From Selenomonas sp. (GTDB lineage Bacteria > Bacillota > Negativicutes > Selenomonadales > Selenomonadaceae): a stretch of DNA of 54,246 nucleotides. Position 1 is the first letter of the stretch. Every line of letters starts with the position of its first letter. The position numbers were made by a program, and so were the translations under genes. Of the stretch, positions 17,575-26,736 are shown one piece after another. The DNA lies in assembly GCA_022773585.1 (NCBI GenBank), contig JALEZZ010000039.1:1-54246 (forward strand). Direction: 5' to 3'. The notes under the pieces were generated by a model, which searched no databases, was not told where the DNA came from, and was given only the letters and a program-made list of their open reading frames with translations.

Positions 17575-17886
17575 ATTCGACAAGGACGAATCGTTAAGCA
17601 GCTGTATTTATCCTCAAACGTACGCGAAAGCGGGCAAAGGCTTTTGCGTACGCCTTAACGATTGGTTTCAAGCCTCAGTGAGTGCGGCAGCCGAAAGGCT
17701 GCATGCATGATGAACTACGTCAGCGGAACAAGGTCGAGACCCACCTGTGGATGTGCTTTCAGTCCGCTGCTCTGGGAGTGCCAACCAAGAAACCGTCCTA
17801 TGCCCTGGACGGACAACACGGAAACACATGCCCTCCCGTTGACATTGGCAAGAAGGAAAATTCTCCCGTGCGGGAAGGTGACAGAG
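17575..17886 (+). ncRNA. omega-RNA (HEARO) of the IscB element
   Basis: The 310 bases before the iscB start hold no conserved protein and are full of pairing. AATCGTTAAG (about 17589-17598) pairs with CTTAACGATT (about 17653-17662); inside it GTACGC pairs with GCGTAC; then GCAGCC-GAAA-GGCTGC near 17690-17702. IscB-associated RNAs lie exactly here, directly 5' of and on the same strand as iscB, with the guide at the 5' end. ATGA at 17571-17574 matches the ATGA/GTGA insertion context I recall for HEARO elements, so the RNA or element may begin at about 17575. Exact ends are inferred. Confidence 0.7.
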
Positions 17887-19138
17887 ATGTCAAAAGAATA
17901 CGCATTCGTACTTGATGCAAACGGCAAGCGCTTGGATCCCACTATCGTGCAGAACGCATGGCGGCTTGTCCGGCAGAAGAAGGCTGTTCTTGTCAGTAAG
18001 TATCCCATGACCGTCCGCCTCAAAAAAGTTGTTAAAGATGAAAATTGTGATGAAGTACGCATGGGAATCGATGATGGCGCGGAACATGTCGGCATTGCCA
18101 TCGTGCAGAAGTGTCAGACGCGGAACAAGGTCCTGCTGAAGGCCACGATGGAGCATCGAAGCGATGTCAGCAAGAAGATGACAATCCGCCGTGAATATCG
18201 TCGATATCATCGTTACTGGAAGCGGCATCGCCCCGTGCGTTTCGACAATCGGGGAAGCTCCCACAAGGCAGGAAGGCTTGCTCCTTCCATCCAGCAGAAG
18301 CGGCAAGCCGTACTCCGTGTCGCAGACAATCTTTTAAAGCTCATCCGCATCGACCGTTTCTATCTAGAAGATGTCGCCATCGACATCCGTGCCATGACGG
18401 ACGGCTACCAGCCGTATCGCTGGCAATACCAGAAATCGAACCGCTTGGACGAAAACCTTCGGAAGGCAGCAATCCTGCGCGACGGAGGCAGGTGCCGAGA
18501 ATGCGGGAAAAGCAACTGCCGTCTCGAAGTCCATCACATCACGCCGCGCAAAGAAAAATGGCAGGAATACCATCGGCAATCTGATCACACTCTGCCCTTC
18601 CTGCCACGACAAGACGGAAGGGCGCGAAGAACAGTTTGCAGATAGATACTATGCCATGATTCGTTCCAATGGGAACCGTGCGGGACTGAAATATGCCGCT
18701 CATGTCATGGCAGGCAAAACATGGCTCCGTGCCGAACTCTCTGCCCGCCTTCCCTTGACACTCACGGCTGGCGGTGATACTGCGAACAAGCGCATGGACT
18801 GGGGCATTGCAAAATCTCACAGCAACGATGCCATATGCATCACGGGACTGAAGCCAGAAAACATCGATGTACAGGAATGGACGCTGAAGCCTATCCGGCA
18901 TCAGAGTAAGGCTGGCATTGAGGAAGTCCTTGGCTTCCGCCATCATGATATTGTAGCGTATACCTTCAAAAACGGAGAACGCCATGAAGGCTATGTGACA
19001 GCCCTGTACCCGGCGGACGGGAAGAGATGCTCTTCTTTGAACTTCCAGTCGCCGACAAAACACTGCAAACGTGCGAATGCAAAGAAGTGCAGGCTCATCT
19101 ATCGGCCAAGCAAGATTTACTGGTTGCGTTGTGCATAA
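17887..19138 (+). pseudogene. iscB: IscB RNA-guided nuclease, one frameshift in the HNH domain
   Basis: ATG at 17887 after AAGGTGA. The N terminus ([12 protein letters not shown]) is the PLMP-type domain; RuvC-I has Asp62 in GIDDG; an Arg-rich bridge helix spans about 98-122; RuvC-II has Glu161 in [11 protein letters not shown] begins with CREC and [10 protein letters not shown]. At 18566-18571 the frame is lost. In the next frame, from 18572, the protein continues as [14 protein letters not shown], then RuvC-III ([10 protein letters not shown]) and a C-terminal PI-like domain, to the stop at 19136. Removing one A from GGAATACC restores [10 protein letters not shown], the expected HNH sequence. 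Total length would be about 416 residues, normal for IscB. No TnpA transposase is nearby. It is a recent knock-out or a sequencing error. Confidence 0.85.
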
Positions 19139-19186
19139 TTGTACATATTTTATACATTTGTCCATATTTTGATAGGAGGCTCCCTT

Positions 19187-20023
19187 ATGCAAAAGCCCAG
19201 AATCGGCCACATCGACTTTCTCAACGTCCTGCCGCTCGCCTATGGATACGCGCATGGCGGCGACGAGGGCGCTTTTGACATCCGCCGCGGCGTCCCCGCC
19301 GTGCTCAACAGCGACATCGCAGCCGGCCGCCTCGACATCAGCAACGTTTCCTCCATCCTCTACGCGCGCCACGCCGACAAGCTCTGCGTGCTGCCGCATG
19401 TCTGCGTCTCCTCCGACGGCCCCGTCGAGAGCATCCTGCTCATCTCGAAAAAGCCCATCGAGACGCTCGAGGACGACCCCATCGCGCTGACAGCGAAGAG
19501 CGCGACGTCCCACGCGCTGCTCAAGATCATCCTCCGCAGCGGCTACGGTGCCAACCCGCGCTACTCCGTGCAGAACCTCTCGCCTGAGCATCCCATCCCC
19601 GACGACCAGACCGCCGCGCTCTTCATCGGCGACGATGCGCTCTACCTCTACTGGCACGCGAGCCCGCAGCTCTACGCCTACGACCTCGGCGCCGAGTGGA
19701 AGAAGCTCACGGGCAAGAAGATGGTCTACGCCCTCTGGGTCGCAACAAAGGAATTCGCCGCCCGCTCGCCCGAAGGGCTCAAGCGCGCCGCCGCGCTCAT
19801 CGAGGAAAGCTTTGCCTTTGGCATCACGCACAAAGATGAAGCCATCCGCTCCGTCCTCGGCGAAAAGCCCTTCCTCTACCACGAGCTCGACGAATACCTC
19901 GGCGGCGTCATCCGCTGGGATTTCGCGGACGACTATCTCGACGGCCTCCGCACCTTCTACGCCCTCGCCGAACGCAACGGCCTCATAGAAAAAGCGCCCG
20001 CGATTGAGTTCGCGGACGTCTGA
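19187..20023 (+). CDS. mqnA: chorismate dehydratase, futalosine menaquinone pathway
   Basis: 278 residues. The motifs IGHIDFLNVLPLAYG at the start, LNSDIAAGRLDISNVSSI and GDDALYLYW are those of MqnA, a periplasmic-binding-protein-like enzyme that dehydrates chorismate to 3-enolpyruvylbenzoate, the first step of the futalosine route to menaquinone. The ATG at 19187 follows TAGGAGG; the frame opens 16 codons earlier but without a ribosome site. Other mqn genes are not in the window. The gene begins 48 bases after the IscB element, which may have landed in its promoter region. Confidence 0.9.
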   Translation: MQKPRIGHIDFLNVLPLAYGYAHGGDEGAFDIRRGVPAVLNSDIAAGRLDISNVSSILYARHADKLCVLPHVCVSSDGPVESILLISKKPIETLEDDPIALTAKSATSHALLKIILRSGYGANPRYSVQNLSPEHPIPDDQTAALFIGDDALYLYWHASPQLYAYDLGAEWKKLTGKKMVYALWVATKEFAARSPEGLKRAAALIEESFAFGITHKDEAIRSVLGEKPFLYHELDEYLGGVIRWDFADDYLDGLRTFYALAERNGLIEKAPAIEFADV

Positions 20024-20048
20024 ACTAAAATCTGCAGGGACTTTTCCC

Positions 20049-20852
20049 TCACGACACTTCCACCAAGCCTTGAACCTGCACTCCCTGTGGAACGCAGAGA
20101 CGATTGAAAGATACGATGTGGGTGACAGCCACCGTGCCATCTGGCAATGTCCGCTTCATAGAAAAGACATCATCCGCCACATGACGATAATTATTCGGAT
20201 TATAGAGCGGCGGCTCATGACGGTAAATGCGATACCCATGATGGTGCAGCAACCGATAGAGTGGCTGGTTCTTTTTATCGTCGTCTTCGACCTCGGTATA
20301 AATGAAGGGATGACAGGTATTGATGAGTTTTTCTGCACCGTGAATGACCTGCTCTTCCATGCCCTCGACATCGATTTTCAGCAAGTCGCAGCGCGTCAGG
20401 CCAAGGGAATCCAGCGTAATTTTTTCGACATCTTCGCCTTCCGTCGTATGCAGCAGCGATACGCCGCCCCAATTCTGCACAATGCGCGGATCCAGCACAG
20501 GAACTTTCACCGTCCCAGATGCATCGCCAACGCATTTCTGCAGGCAGTGCGCATTCGTGATGCTGTTGAGCGCCATGTTGCCGCAGAGAATCTGAAACAC
20601 AAGCCGTTGCGGCTCGAATGCATAGAGAGTGCCTGTCTCTCCCGCCAGCTGGGCCAGATGGACGGTATGCGAACCGATATTCGCCCCGACTTCGACTACG
20701 GTGTCACCAGGATGCACCAGCTGTTCGAAAAGATCTGCCTCTCCCTGTGAAAACTCGCCATAGAGCTGCAAAGAGCGACCGATATAATAGTCTTTCTTGT
20801 TGAAGATGATCTTGCCATATCGAAAATCCACACACGTATTCGTTTCTTCCAT
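20049..20852 (-). CDS. FkbM family methyltransferase
   Basis: 267 residues. The SAM-binding loop VVEVGANIGSHTVHLA (about 53-68), acidic residue in YAFEPQ, and DLLKIDVEGMEEQVI are the FkbM signature. Such enzymes methylate sugars or polyketides, often on glycans. The ATG at 20852 has AGGAGG seven bases before it. It is convergent with mqnA with a 25-base gap and stands alone, with no glycan cluster around it. Confidence 0.88.
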   Translation of the reverse strand: MEETNTCVDFRYGKIIFNKKDYYIGRSLQLYGEFSQGEADLFEQLVHPGDTVVEVGANIGSHTVHLAQLAGETGTLYAFEPQRLVFQILCGNMALNSITNAHCLQKCVGDASGTVKVPVLDPRIVQNWGGVSLLHTTEGEDVEKITLDSLGLTRCDLLKIDVEGMEEQVIHGAEKLINTCHPFIYTEVEDDDKKNQPLYRLLHHHGYRIYRHEPPLYNPNNYRHVADDVFSMKRTLPDGTVAVTHIVSFNRLCVPQGVQVQGLVEVS

Positions 20853-20937
20853 ACTCACGCCTCCTGAAGACTTCCTGTGGACGAATCGTCTTCATTATAG
20901 CGGAAAAGTCCCCCCCCGTAAAGACAAATGCACATAC

Positions 20938-20980
20938 AAAGCGGCCCGCACACAGGTTCTTGCCTGCATGCGGGCCGCTT
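20938..20980 (-). terminator. terminator of the first EAL gene
   Basis: AAGCGGCCCGCA (20939-20950) pairs perfectly with TGCGGGCCGCTT (20969-20980) just after the stop at 20989. The following T run on the minus strand is short, so termination may be partial. Confidence 0.65.
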
Positions 20981-20988
20981 GGCGTTCT

Positions 20989-23388
20989 TTACGCATGTTC
21001 TTTGAGAAATTCTTCGAACTCCTTCCGCGGCATCGGCCGTCCGTAGAGGTAACCTTGGCCGTATTCGCAACCGCAGTCCATCAGGAGGTCTTCCTGCGCT
21101 TCGGTCTCGATGCCTTCGCAGATGACTTCCATGCCGAGCATGTGGCCGAGCTCGACCATTTTCTTCAGCACGGCGCGCATGCGGTCGGAGCCTTCGGAGG
21201 CGAGCAGCAGCGAGCGGTCGATTTTCATGACGTCGAGCGACAGGTAGTTGAGGAGCGAGAGGTCGCTGTAGCCGGAGCCGAAGTCGTCCATGTCGATGCG
21301 GAAGCCGAGACCGTGGAGCGCGGCGACGACGGCGATGGAGTGCTCGCGCTGCTCAGCGCTCGCGAAGTCGAAGGCCGTTTCGGTGAGCTCGAGCTCGATG
21401 CCGTCCGTCGTGTACTGGCGGGTGAGCGCACTCATCTTGCGGAGGTACCCCTGCTCCTGCATGTGGATGCGGCTCTGGTTGACGGAAATCGGCACGACGG
21501 GCAGGCCCTTCGCGCGGCAGTCGCGCTGGAACTGCATGACGTGCTCGAGATTGTAGAAATCAAGGTTCGAGATGAAGCCGTTGCTCTCAAAGAGCGCGAT
21601 GAACTTTCCTGGCGGAAGGAAGCCGAGCTCTTCGCTGCGCCATCGCACGAGCGCCTCGGCGCCGATGCAGCGCTTCGTGACGAGGTCGTATTTCGGCTGG
21701 TACCAGATTTCAAATTCCTCGCGTCCGAGCGCCGCCTCCTGCAGGCTCTCCATGCGGCTCGTCAGATGCGCCTCGGCGAGCATCTTGTCGTCATAGGCGA
21801 GGACGTCTTTCGCCTCGTGCATGGCGAAATCGGCGCGCGCGAGCGCTTCGGCGGCTTTGATCAGCGAGATGCCCTCCGGCGTTTTCCCAGCGATGGGCGA
21901 GATGCCGGCCGTGAGCGGCACGCGCACGAGCATGCCGCCGACCGTCGCAAACTCATACCGCTTGAACGTCTCATGCAGATGCCCTTTGAGCGCGGCGATG
22001 CTCTCCGTCTTCGCGAGGAAGACGACTTCGCCGACGCTACCATGCGTCGCAACGCGGCGCACCCAATCCTCTGCGCTGAGGACATCGGCAAGGTGCTGCA
22101 AGAACGAGATGAGCGTGTCGCGCCCATACGTGCTGATGAAGATGTCCGTGCGCTGGACGCCGATGACGACGACGGAGAGCTCGGGGGCTTCGTCCGGCAG
22201 CACGGCGACGAGTGCATCGGCTTCGCGCAGGAACCAGCTGCGGTTCGGACGGTTCGTCGCGCGGTCCTCGTCGAGCAGTGATTGCATTTCGCTGATATGG
22301 GCGCAGCGCGAAAGAATGTAATGAACGACAAAGAGGAAGATGAGAACGAGCGTCACAACGGCGCCAATCATGAAATACTGCGGATAGGAGTAAAAGACGG
22401 AACGCAACGAGCGCTCGTTCTCCATGCGCTTGTCATGACGGGCCGCGACGTTCGTGATGGTCTCGGGGCCGAGGTAGGCGATTTCCTTGTCGAGCACGGT
22501 CAGGAGCTCCATCGGCACGTCCTCGCGGACGCCGGATGCCATTTCGAGTGAAAATGCGACCGTGCCATCCGTCACGAGGTCGGGAAAATCGCCCTGATAG
22601 ATGTTGTACTGCGCGGCCTCCTGCCGCAGGAACGTGACATCGGCCTCGCCGTTTTCGACGGCGCGCAGGCAGTCGACGACGGTCGGGTAGATGCGGATCT
22701 GGTCGTCATCATAGCGCTGGCGCAGCACACGGTCGGTCGTGCGGTTGTCGACGGACGCGACGATCGGGATGACGGGATGCAGCTGGAGATAGCTCTGTTC
22801 CTCGGGCGTCAGCCGCAGGCCGAAGCGGCGGCCATGCTCGGCATAGACCTGCTCGAGCGTCGTCAGGAAGCCCGGGCGGTTTTCTCCGAGGCGGTCCGCT
22901 GCGACGTCGAGCTTGTGCAGCAGGACTTCGTTGCCCTGCCGCACGGCGAAATAGAGTGGATGCACATGGTAGTCCGGGGCATTCGGCAGAGGCGGCGCGC
23001 CCTCTGGCGTCCGCTGCCAGCCGATGGGCAGGCGTGAAAAGCTGAGCCCCTGCATATCAGGGCCGCCCGGCAGGACGCCGAGCACGACGTCGACGGTGCC
23101 CTCCATGAGGCGCGTGCGGCAGCCCTCCCACGAATCGGGGACGAATGTGACTTCCATGCCAGCATAATTCGCGATGGCCTGCATGTAGTCGGTCTCGCGG
23201 CTGTAGAAACTCTTCGCACCGTCCTGCACGCGCTCGGTCGCTTCTTGCGCCATGCCCGTGTCGCCGAGCGTATGGACGCCGACGCGCAGCATGGAACGGG
23301 CGTCGGCGGACGGAGCAAACGCCGCCAGCTGCATGGCAAGGCAGCAGACGAACAGCACTGGTAATAACCAGCGGTTCCAACGTCTCAT
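20989..23388 (-). CDS. periplasmic-sensor EAL phosphodiesterase, paralogue 1 (short form)
   Basis: 799 residues from the ATG at 23388. Order: signal peptide (about 1-28), one full SBP_bac_3-like domain (LRVGVHTLGD onward), a truncated second SBP domain, TM (about 360-382), a degenerate GGDEF (site reads SVGEVV), and EAL. The EAL catalytic residues are intact: EALVRW, SVNQSR, ELTET, DDFGSGYS, MKIDRS and EGIETE, so it should hydrolyse c-di-GMP to pGpG. Compared with its three neighbours it lacks about 90 residues of the second SBP domain, with the junction at an HPVI motif that occurs at both ends of the missing part. The fourth of four tandem copies in transcription order. Confidence 0.9.
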   Translation of the reverse strand: MRRWNRWLLPVLFVCCLAMQLAAFAPSADARSMLRVGVHTLGDTGMAQEATERVQDGAKSFYSRETDYMQAIANYAGMEVTFVPDSWEGCRTRLMEGTVDVVLGVLPGGPDMQGLSFSRLPIGWQRTPEGAPPLPNAPDYHVHPLYFAVRQGNEVLLHKLDVAADRLGENRPGFLTTLEQVYAEHGRRFGLRLTPEEQSYLQLHPVIPIVASVDNRTTDRVLRQRYDDDQIRIYPTVVDCLRAVENGEADVTFLRQEAAQYNIYQGDFPDLVTDGTVAFSLEMASGVREDVPMELLTVLDKEIAYLGPETITNVAARHDKRMENERSLRSVFYSYPQYFMIGAVVTLVLIFLFVVHYILSRCAHISEMQSLLDEDRATNRPNRSWFLREADALVAVLPDEAPELSVVVIGVQRTDIFISTYGRDTLISFLQHLADVLSAEDWVRRVATHGSVGEVVFLAKTESIAALKGHLHETFKRYEFATVGGMLVRVPLTAGISPIAGKTPEGISLIKAAEALARADFAMHEAKDVLAYDDKMLAEAHLTSRMESLQEAALGREEFEIWYQPKYDLVTKRCIGAEALVRWRSEELGFLPPGKFIALFESNGFISNLDFYNLEHVMQFQRDCRAKGLPVVPISVNQSRIHMQEQGYLRKMSALTRQYTTDGIELELTETAFDFASAEQREHSIAVVAALHGLGFRIDMDDFGSGYSDLSLLNYLSLDVMKIDRSLLLASEGSDRMRAVLKKMVELGHMLGMEVICEGIETEAQEDLLMDCGCEYGQGYLYGRPMPRKEFEEFLKEHA

Positions 23389-23412
23389 GGAAATCACTTC
23401 TTCCCTGCTATG

Positions 23413-23649
23413 GCCCCCTCAAGAGGGGGCTGTCAGCGAAGCTGACTGGGGGATAAGCAGACTCTTAGCGCTTTAACGCCTAGAGGTCGCTTATGCCGAC
23501 CGTAGGTCGGCAGTAGTTGGATGCTGGAGACAAACAAGTATGCGAAACGTTGTTAAAGACTTTAGTAACGACGGCATTCTTGTCAGGCTACAGCACCCTA
23601 CTACTCCCACCACCGCTTCGCGGTCCCCCTCCCTCTAGAGGGAGGCTGA
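23413..23649. repeat. composite palindromic repeat with a second element nested in it
   Basis: The left arm CCCCCTC-AA-GAGGGGG with TGTCAGCGAAGCTGAC and the right arm ACCGCTTCGCGGT with CCTCCCTCTAGAGGGAGG flank a middle block. The whole matches the reverse complement of 54043-54224 except that about 57 bases (23454-23510, GGATAAGCAGACTCTTAGCG and onward) are extra here. That extra block occurs separately at 52349-52382. So this is a MITE-like unit carrying an inserted second repeat. It occupies the whole gap between two EAL genes. Confidence 0.8.
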
Positions 23650-23664
23650 AATTCGATAGCCTCT

Positions 23665-26547
23665 TTATGCGTGGATTTGGAGAAAAGCTTCAAATTCTTT
23701 GCGCGGCATGGGCTTGCCGTAGAGGTAGCCCTGCCCGTATTCGCAGCCGCAGCGGCGCAGGAGGTTTTCCTGTGCTTCCGTCTCGATGCCCTCGCAGATG
23801 ACTTTCATGCCGAGCGCGTGGCCGAGGTCGATCATCTGCTGCAGCACGATGCACATGCGCTCCGAGCCTTCGGATGCGAGCAGCAGAGACCGGTCGATCT
23901 TCATGACGTCGAGCGGCAGCTGGTTCAGCAGCGACAAATCGCTGTAGCCGCTGCCGAAATCGTCCATGTCGATGGCAAATCCCATCGCATGCAGCGCGGC
24001 GACGACGGCGAGCGAATGCTCGCGGAGGGCGCGATCTGCGAAATCGAACGCCGTCTCCGTGAGCTCGAGCTCGATGCCCTGCGTCGTGTACTGGTCGACG
24101 AGCGCCTGCATCCGCCGCAGATACCCCTGCTCGCGCATGTGGGCGCGGCTCTGGTTCACGGAAATCGGCACGACGGGCAATCCCTTTTCCGCCGCCTCGC
24201 GCTGGAACTTCATGACCTGCTCGAGGTTGTAGAAATCGAGGTCGGAAATGAAGCCGTTGCTCTCGAAGAGCGCGATGAACTTGCCCGGCGGCAGGAAGCC
24301 GAGCTCGGCGCTCTGCCAGCGCACGAGCGCCTCGGCACCGATGCAGCGCCGCGTCGCGAGATCATATTTCGGCTGGTACCAGATCTGGAACTCCTGCCGC
24401 TCGAGCGCCTGCCGCTGGAGGCTCTCCATGCGCGTCGTCAGCATGGTCTCCTGCTGGAGCCTGCCGGAAAAGAACTGCACAGGTTCCTCTCCATGCGCGG
24501 CGATGTCGGCATCGTTGATGGCCGCGCGAATGTCCATCGGCGGCTCGCCAAGATAGCAGACGCCCGCCTGGAGCGGCACGCGCACGAGCATGCTGCCGAC
24601 TTCGAGGTATTCATTGGCACGCAGGAGTCCCGAGAGGCGGACGCTGAGCTCGTCGCGCGTCACGGGATGCGTGAGACAGAGGATTTCCGCCCCGTCCGCC
24701 CGCATGCCGATGAGCTCCGGATAGTTCGCGACCTCGAGCTGGCTGCCGAGCCGCTGGAAGAACGCGATGACGGCTTCGCGGCCGTACGTGCCTATGAGAA
24801 CATCCGGCCGCACGATGCGCAGGACGACGACAGCACGCTCCGATGCCCCCACGCGGTCGCGCGCGATGAGCGCCGTTCCCTCGCGTTCGAGCCACTCCGC
24901 ATTGTGCAGGCCCGTCGCATGGTCATGATCGATGAGGCTCTGCATGTGCGCTTCATTTTCATGCCGCATCGCACGATACCGCCAGAACGCGAAGCCGCAG
25001 GCAAAAGCAATGGCGAAGATGGCGAGCACGACATACTGCGGATACGAATAGAAATACGAGAAGGCCGAGCGTTCGCTAAGGCTGCGCGCATTTTCCTCCG
25101 CATAGTATGCCTCGATGACGCCGTCGCCCATGTGGCGGATTTCCTTGTCAAGGATGCGCAGCAACGTGGAATCCTGCGACTTCGGCACCGCCATGGCGAT
25201 GCCTTTCTGCATCGAGATGCGGCCGCTTGCAACGAGGTCGGGATAATCGCCGCGCATCGTCTGATACTGCGCGGACGACTGGCGGATGTACGTCACGTCC
25301 GCCTTCTTCTGGCGCACGGCCTCGAGACACGCCTCGATGGTCGGATACGCCGCGATTTCCTGACCTGGGAAATGCTGCTGCAGGAGCTCTTTCGCGAGGC
25401 GGTTGTCGAGCGCCGCGATGACGGGATGCTTCGGCAGGCCCGAACGGCGCGTGACAGCCGTGAAATACGACGTCATGAATGACGCTGTCTGGTCAAGGCC
25501 GCGCTCCGCGCCCCATTCGGGATCGACGAACATATTGAGCAGGAAGTCGGCCTTGCCTTCCTGCATCGCCTGATACGCACTTTCATAGTCGGTGTACGGC
25601 AGCGTCTCGATCTCGATGCCGAGATCGCTTGCGAGCTGGTCGGCGACGGCCTTCATCGCGCCCGCAAGTTCGCCGTTTTCATCGAGGTAGGCATACGGCC
25701 GCTCATTCGCGACGACGAGCACGCGCAGCTGCGGATGCATGCGCAGGTAGGCGCGCTCCCTGCGGGATAGCATCAATGGTGCCTGCGAAGCCTCGCTTTC
25801 CCTCTGATGCAGCGTGTCGGCGAGAAACGTCGGCCGTGCGAGGACGAGCTGATCCTGTGCGAGGCTCAGACGGTCGAGGAGCGCCGTATTCCCCTTCTTC
25901 ACGGCAAAATACGTCATCTCTGCGTCGAACATCACCGCTGGCTCGTAGCGCGGATCCGGCCAGCTGCCGAAGCTGATGCCGTCGAGCGTCCCCGCCTCGT
26001 AGGATTGCAGCAGGTCCTGCGTCGTATCAAACATCTGCTCCGTATGCGGGAGCACTTCGCCCTGCATCGCCATGTCAACGACGGGGCCTGCATAGACACC
26101 GCGCAGGAATCCGAGGCGGAGCGGCGCCCTGCCGTCCTCATCGAGCCGCGCCGAACCGCCATGCAGATAGAGCGTCATCGGCTCGACGCCTGTCGGCAAC
26201 CGCGAAAAGTCGAGCACGGCGCTGCGCTCCGGCGTGATGACGAGGTCGGGAATCATGTCGATCTCGCCGCGCTCGAGGCGCGCGATGTTCTCCGGGATGC
26301 TGCCCGCCACGAATTCGACGTCCATGCCCGCATAGCTCGCGAGCACGCGCACGTAGTCCTTCATCACCTTGTCATACGCCTGCGCATCGACGCCGCCGCT
26401 ATCCTTTGCCGTCATAAACGTCACGCCGACGCGCAGCACGGGGCGCCGCTCGGCCGCGGCCTGTCCCGCCATCCCAAGTTCCCAAAAGAAGCAGGCCGCC
26501 GCGAGCAAGACGGCTGCCGCCCGCTTCCACACGTTTTTTTCCAACAT
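23665..26547 (-). CDS. periplasmic-sensor EAL phosphodiesterase, paralogue 2
   Basis: 960 residues. Signal peptide (about 1-32), first SBP_bac_3-like domain (about 38-250), second SBP_bac_3-like domain beginning YLRMHPQLRVLVVANERP (about 275-480), TM (about 505-525), degenerate GGDEF (site reads RADGAEIL), EAL with EALVRW, SVNQSR, ELTET, DDFGSGYS, MKIDRS and EGIETE. The double Venus-flytrap periplasmic part resembles BvgS-type sensors but drives an EAL output in place of a kinase. The ligand is unknown; such domains usually bind amino acids or small organic acids. Third in transcription order. A composite repeat lies in the gap downstream. Confidence 0.92.
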   Translation of the reverse strand: MLEKNVWKRAAAVLLAAACFFWELGMAGQAAAERRPVLRVGVTFMTAKDSGGVDAQAYDKVMKDYVRVLASYAGMDVEFVAGSIPENIARLERGEIDMIPDLVITPERSAVLDFSRLPTGVEPMTLYLHGGSARLDEDGRAPLRLGFLRGVYAGPVVDMAMQGEVLPHTEQMFDTTQDLLQSYEAGTLDGISFGSWPDPRYEPAVMFDAEMTYFAVKKGNTALLDRLSLAQDQLVLARPTFLADTLHQRESEASQAPLMLSRRERAYLRMHPQLRVLVVANERPYAYLDENGELAGAMKAVADQLASDLGIEIETLPYTDYESAYQAMQEGKADFLLNMFVDPEWGAERGLDQTASFMTSYFTAVTRRSGLPKHPVIAALDNRLAKELLQQHFPGQEIAAYPTIEACLEAVRQKKADVTYIRQSSAQYQTMRGDYPDLVASGRISMQKGIAMAVPKSQDSTLLRILDKEIRHMGDGVIEAYYAEENARSLSERSAFSYFYSYPQYVVLAIFAIAFACGFAFWRYRAMRHENEAHMQSLIDHDHATGLHNAEWLEREGTALIARDRVGASERAVVVLRIVRPDVLIGTYGREAVIAFFQRLGSQLEVANYPELIGMRADGAEILCLTHPVTRDELSVRLSGLLRANEYLEVGSMLVRVPLQAGVCYLGEPPMDIRAAINDADIAAHGEEPVQFFSGRLQQETMLTTRMESLQRQALERQEFQIWYQPKYDLATRRCIGAEALVRWQSAELGFLPPGKFIALFESNGFISDLDFYNLEQVMKFQREAAEKGLPVVPISVNQSRAHMREQGYLRRMQALVDQYTTQGIELELTETAFDFADRALREHSLAVVAALHAMGFAIDMDDFGSGYSDLSLLNQLPLDVMKIDRSLLLASEGSERMCIVLQQMIDLGHALGMKVICEGIETEAQENLLRRCGCEYGQGYLYGKPMPRKEFEAFLQIHA

Positions 26548-26693
26548 TCTTTCTTCATCGCATATGCCTCATCACAGCCGCCCGAAAGAAAATGAAGCAT
26601 TCGGGCTGCCGCTGCTCCGAAATCTTATCCCATACGTTCTTAATACGATAAACGGGGACGATTTTCCTGCTTCTTTTGAAAGTCCACGCAAAA

Positions 26694-26722
26694 AAAGCCT
26701 CTCCCCTGCGGAAAAGGCTTTG
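26694..26722 (-). terminator. terminator of the third EAL gene
   Basis: On the minus strand AAAGCCTTTTCCGCAGGGGA leads into GAGGCTTTTTTT, a hairpin (AAGCCT with AGGCTT) with a 7-T run, 15 bases past the stop at 26737. It implies that paralogues 3 and 2 are transcribed separately. Confidence 0.75.
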
Positions 26723-26736
26723 TAATATCGTAAACA

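Noticed and set aside
17662..17886. In-frame N-terminal extension of IscB (start at 17662)
   Set aside because: It lies in the structured RNA region, has no IscB homology, and the ATG at 17887 has a ribosome site.
17369..19186. Complete IS200/IS605-type insertion sequence
   Set aside because: No TnpA transposase or defined ends could be found; only the IscB and RNA parts are supported.
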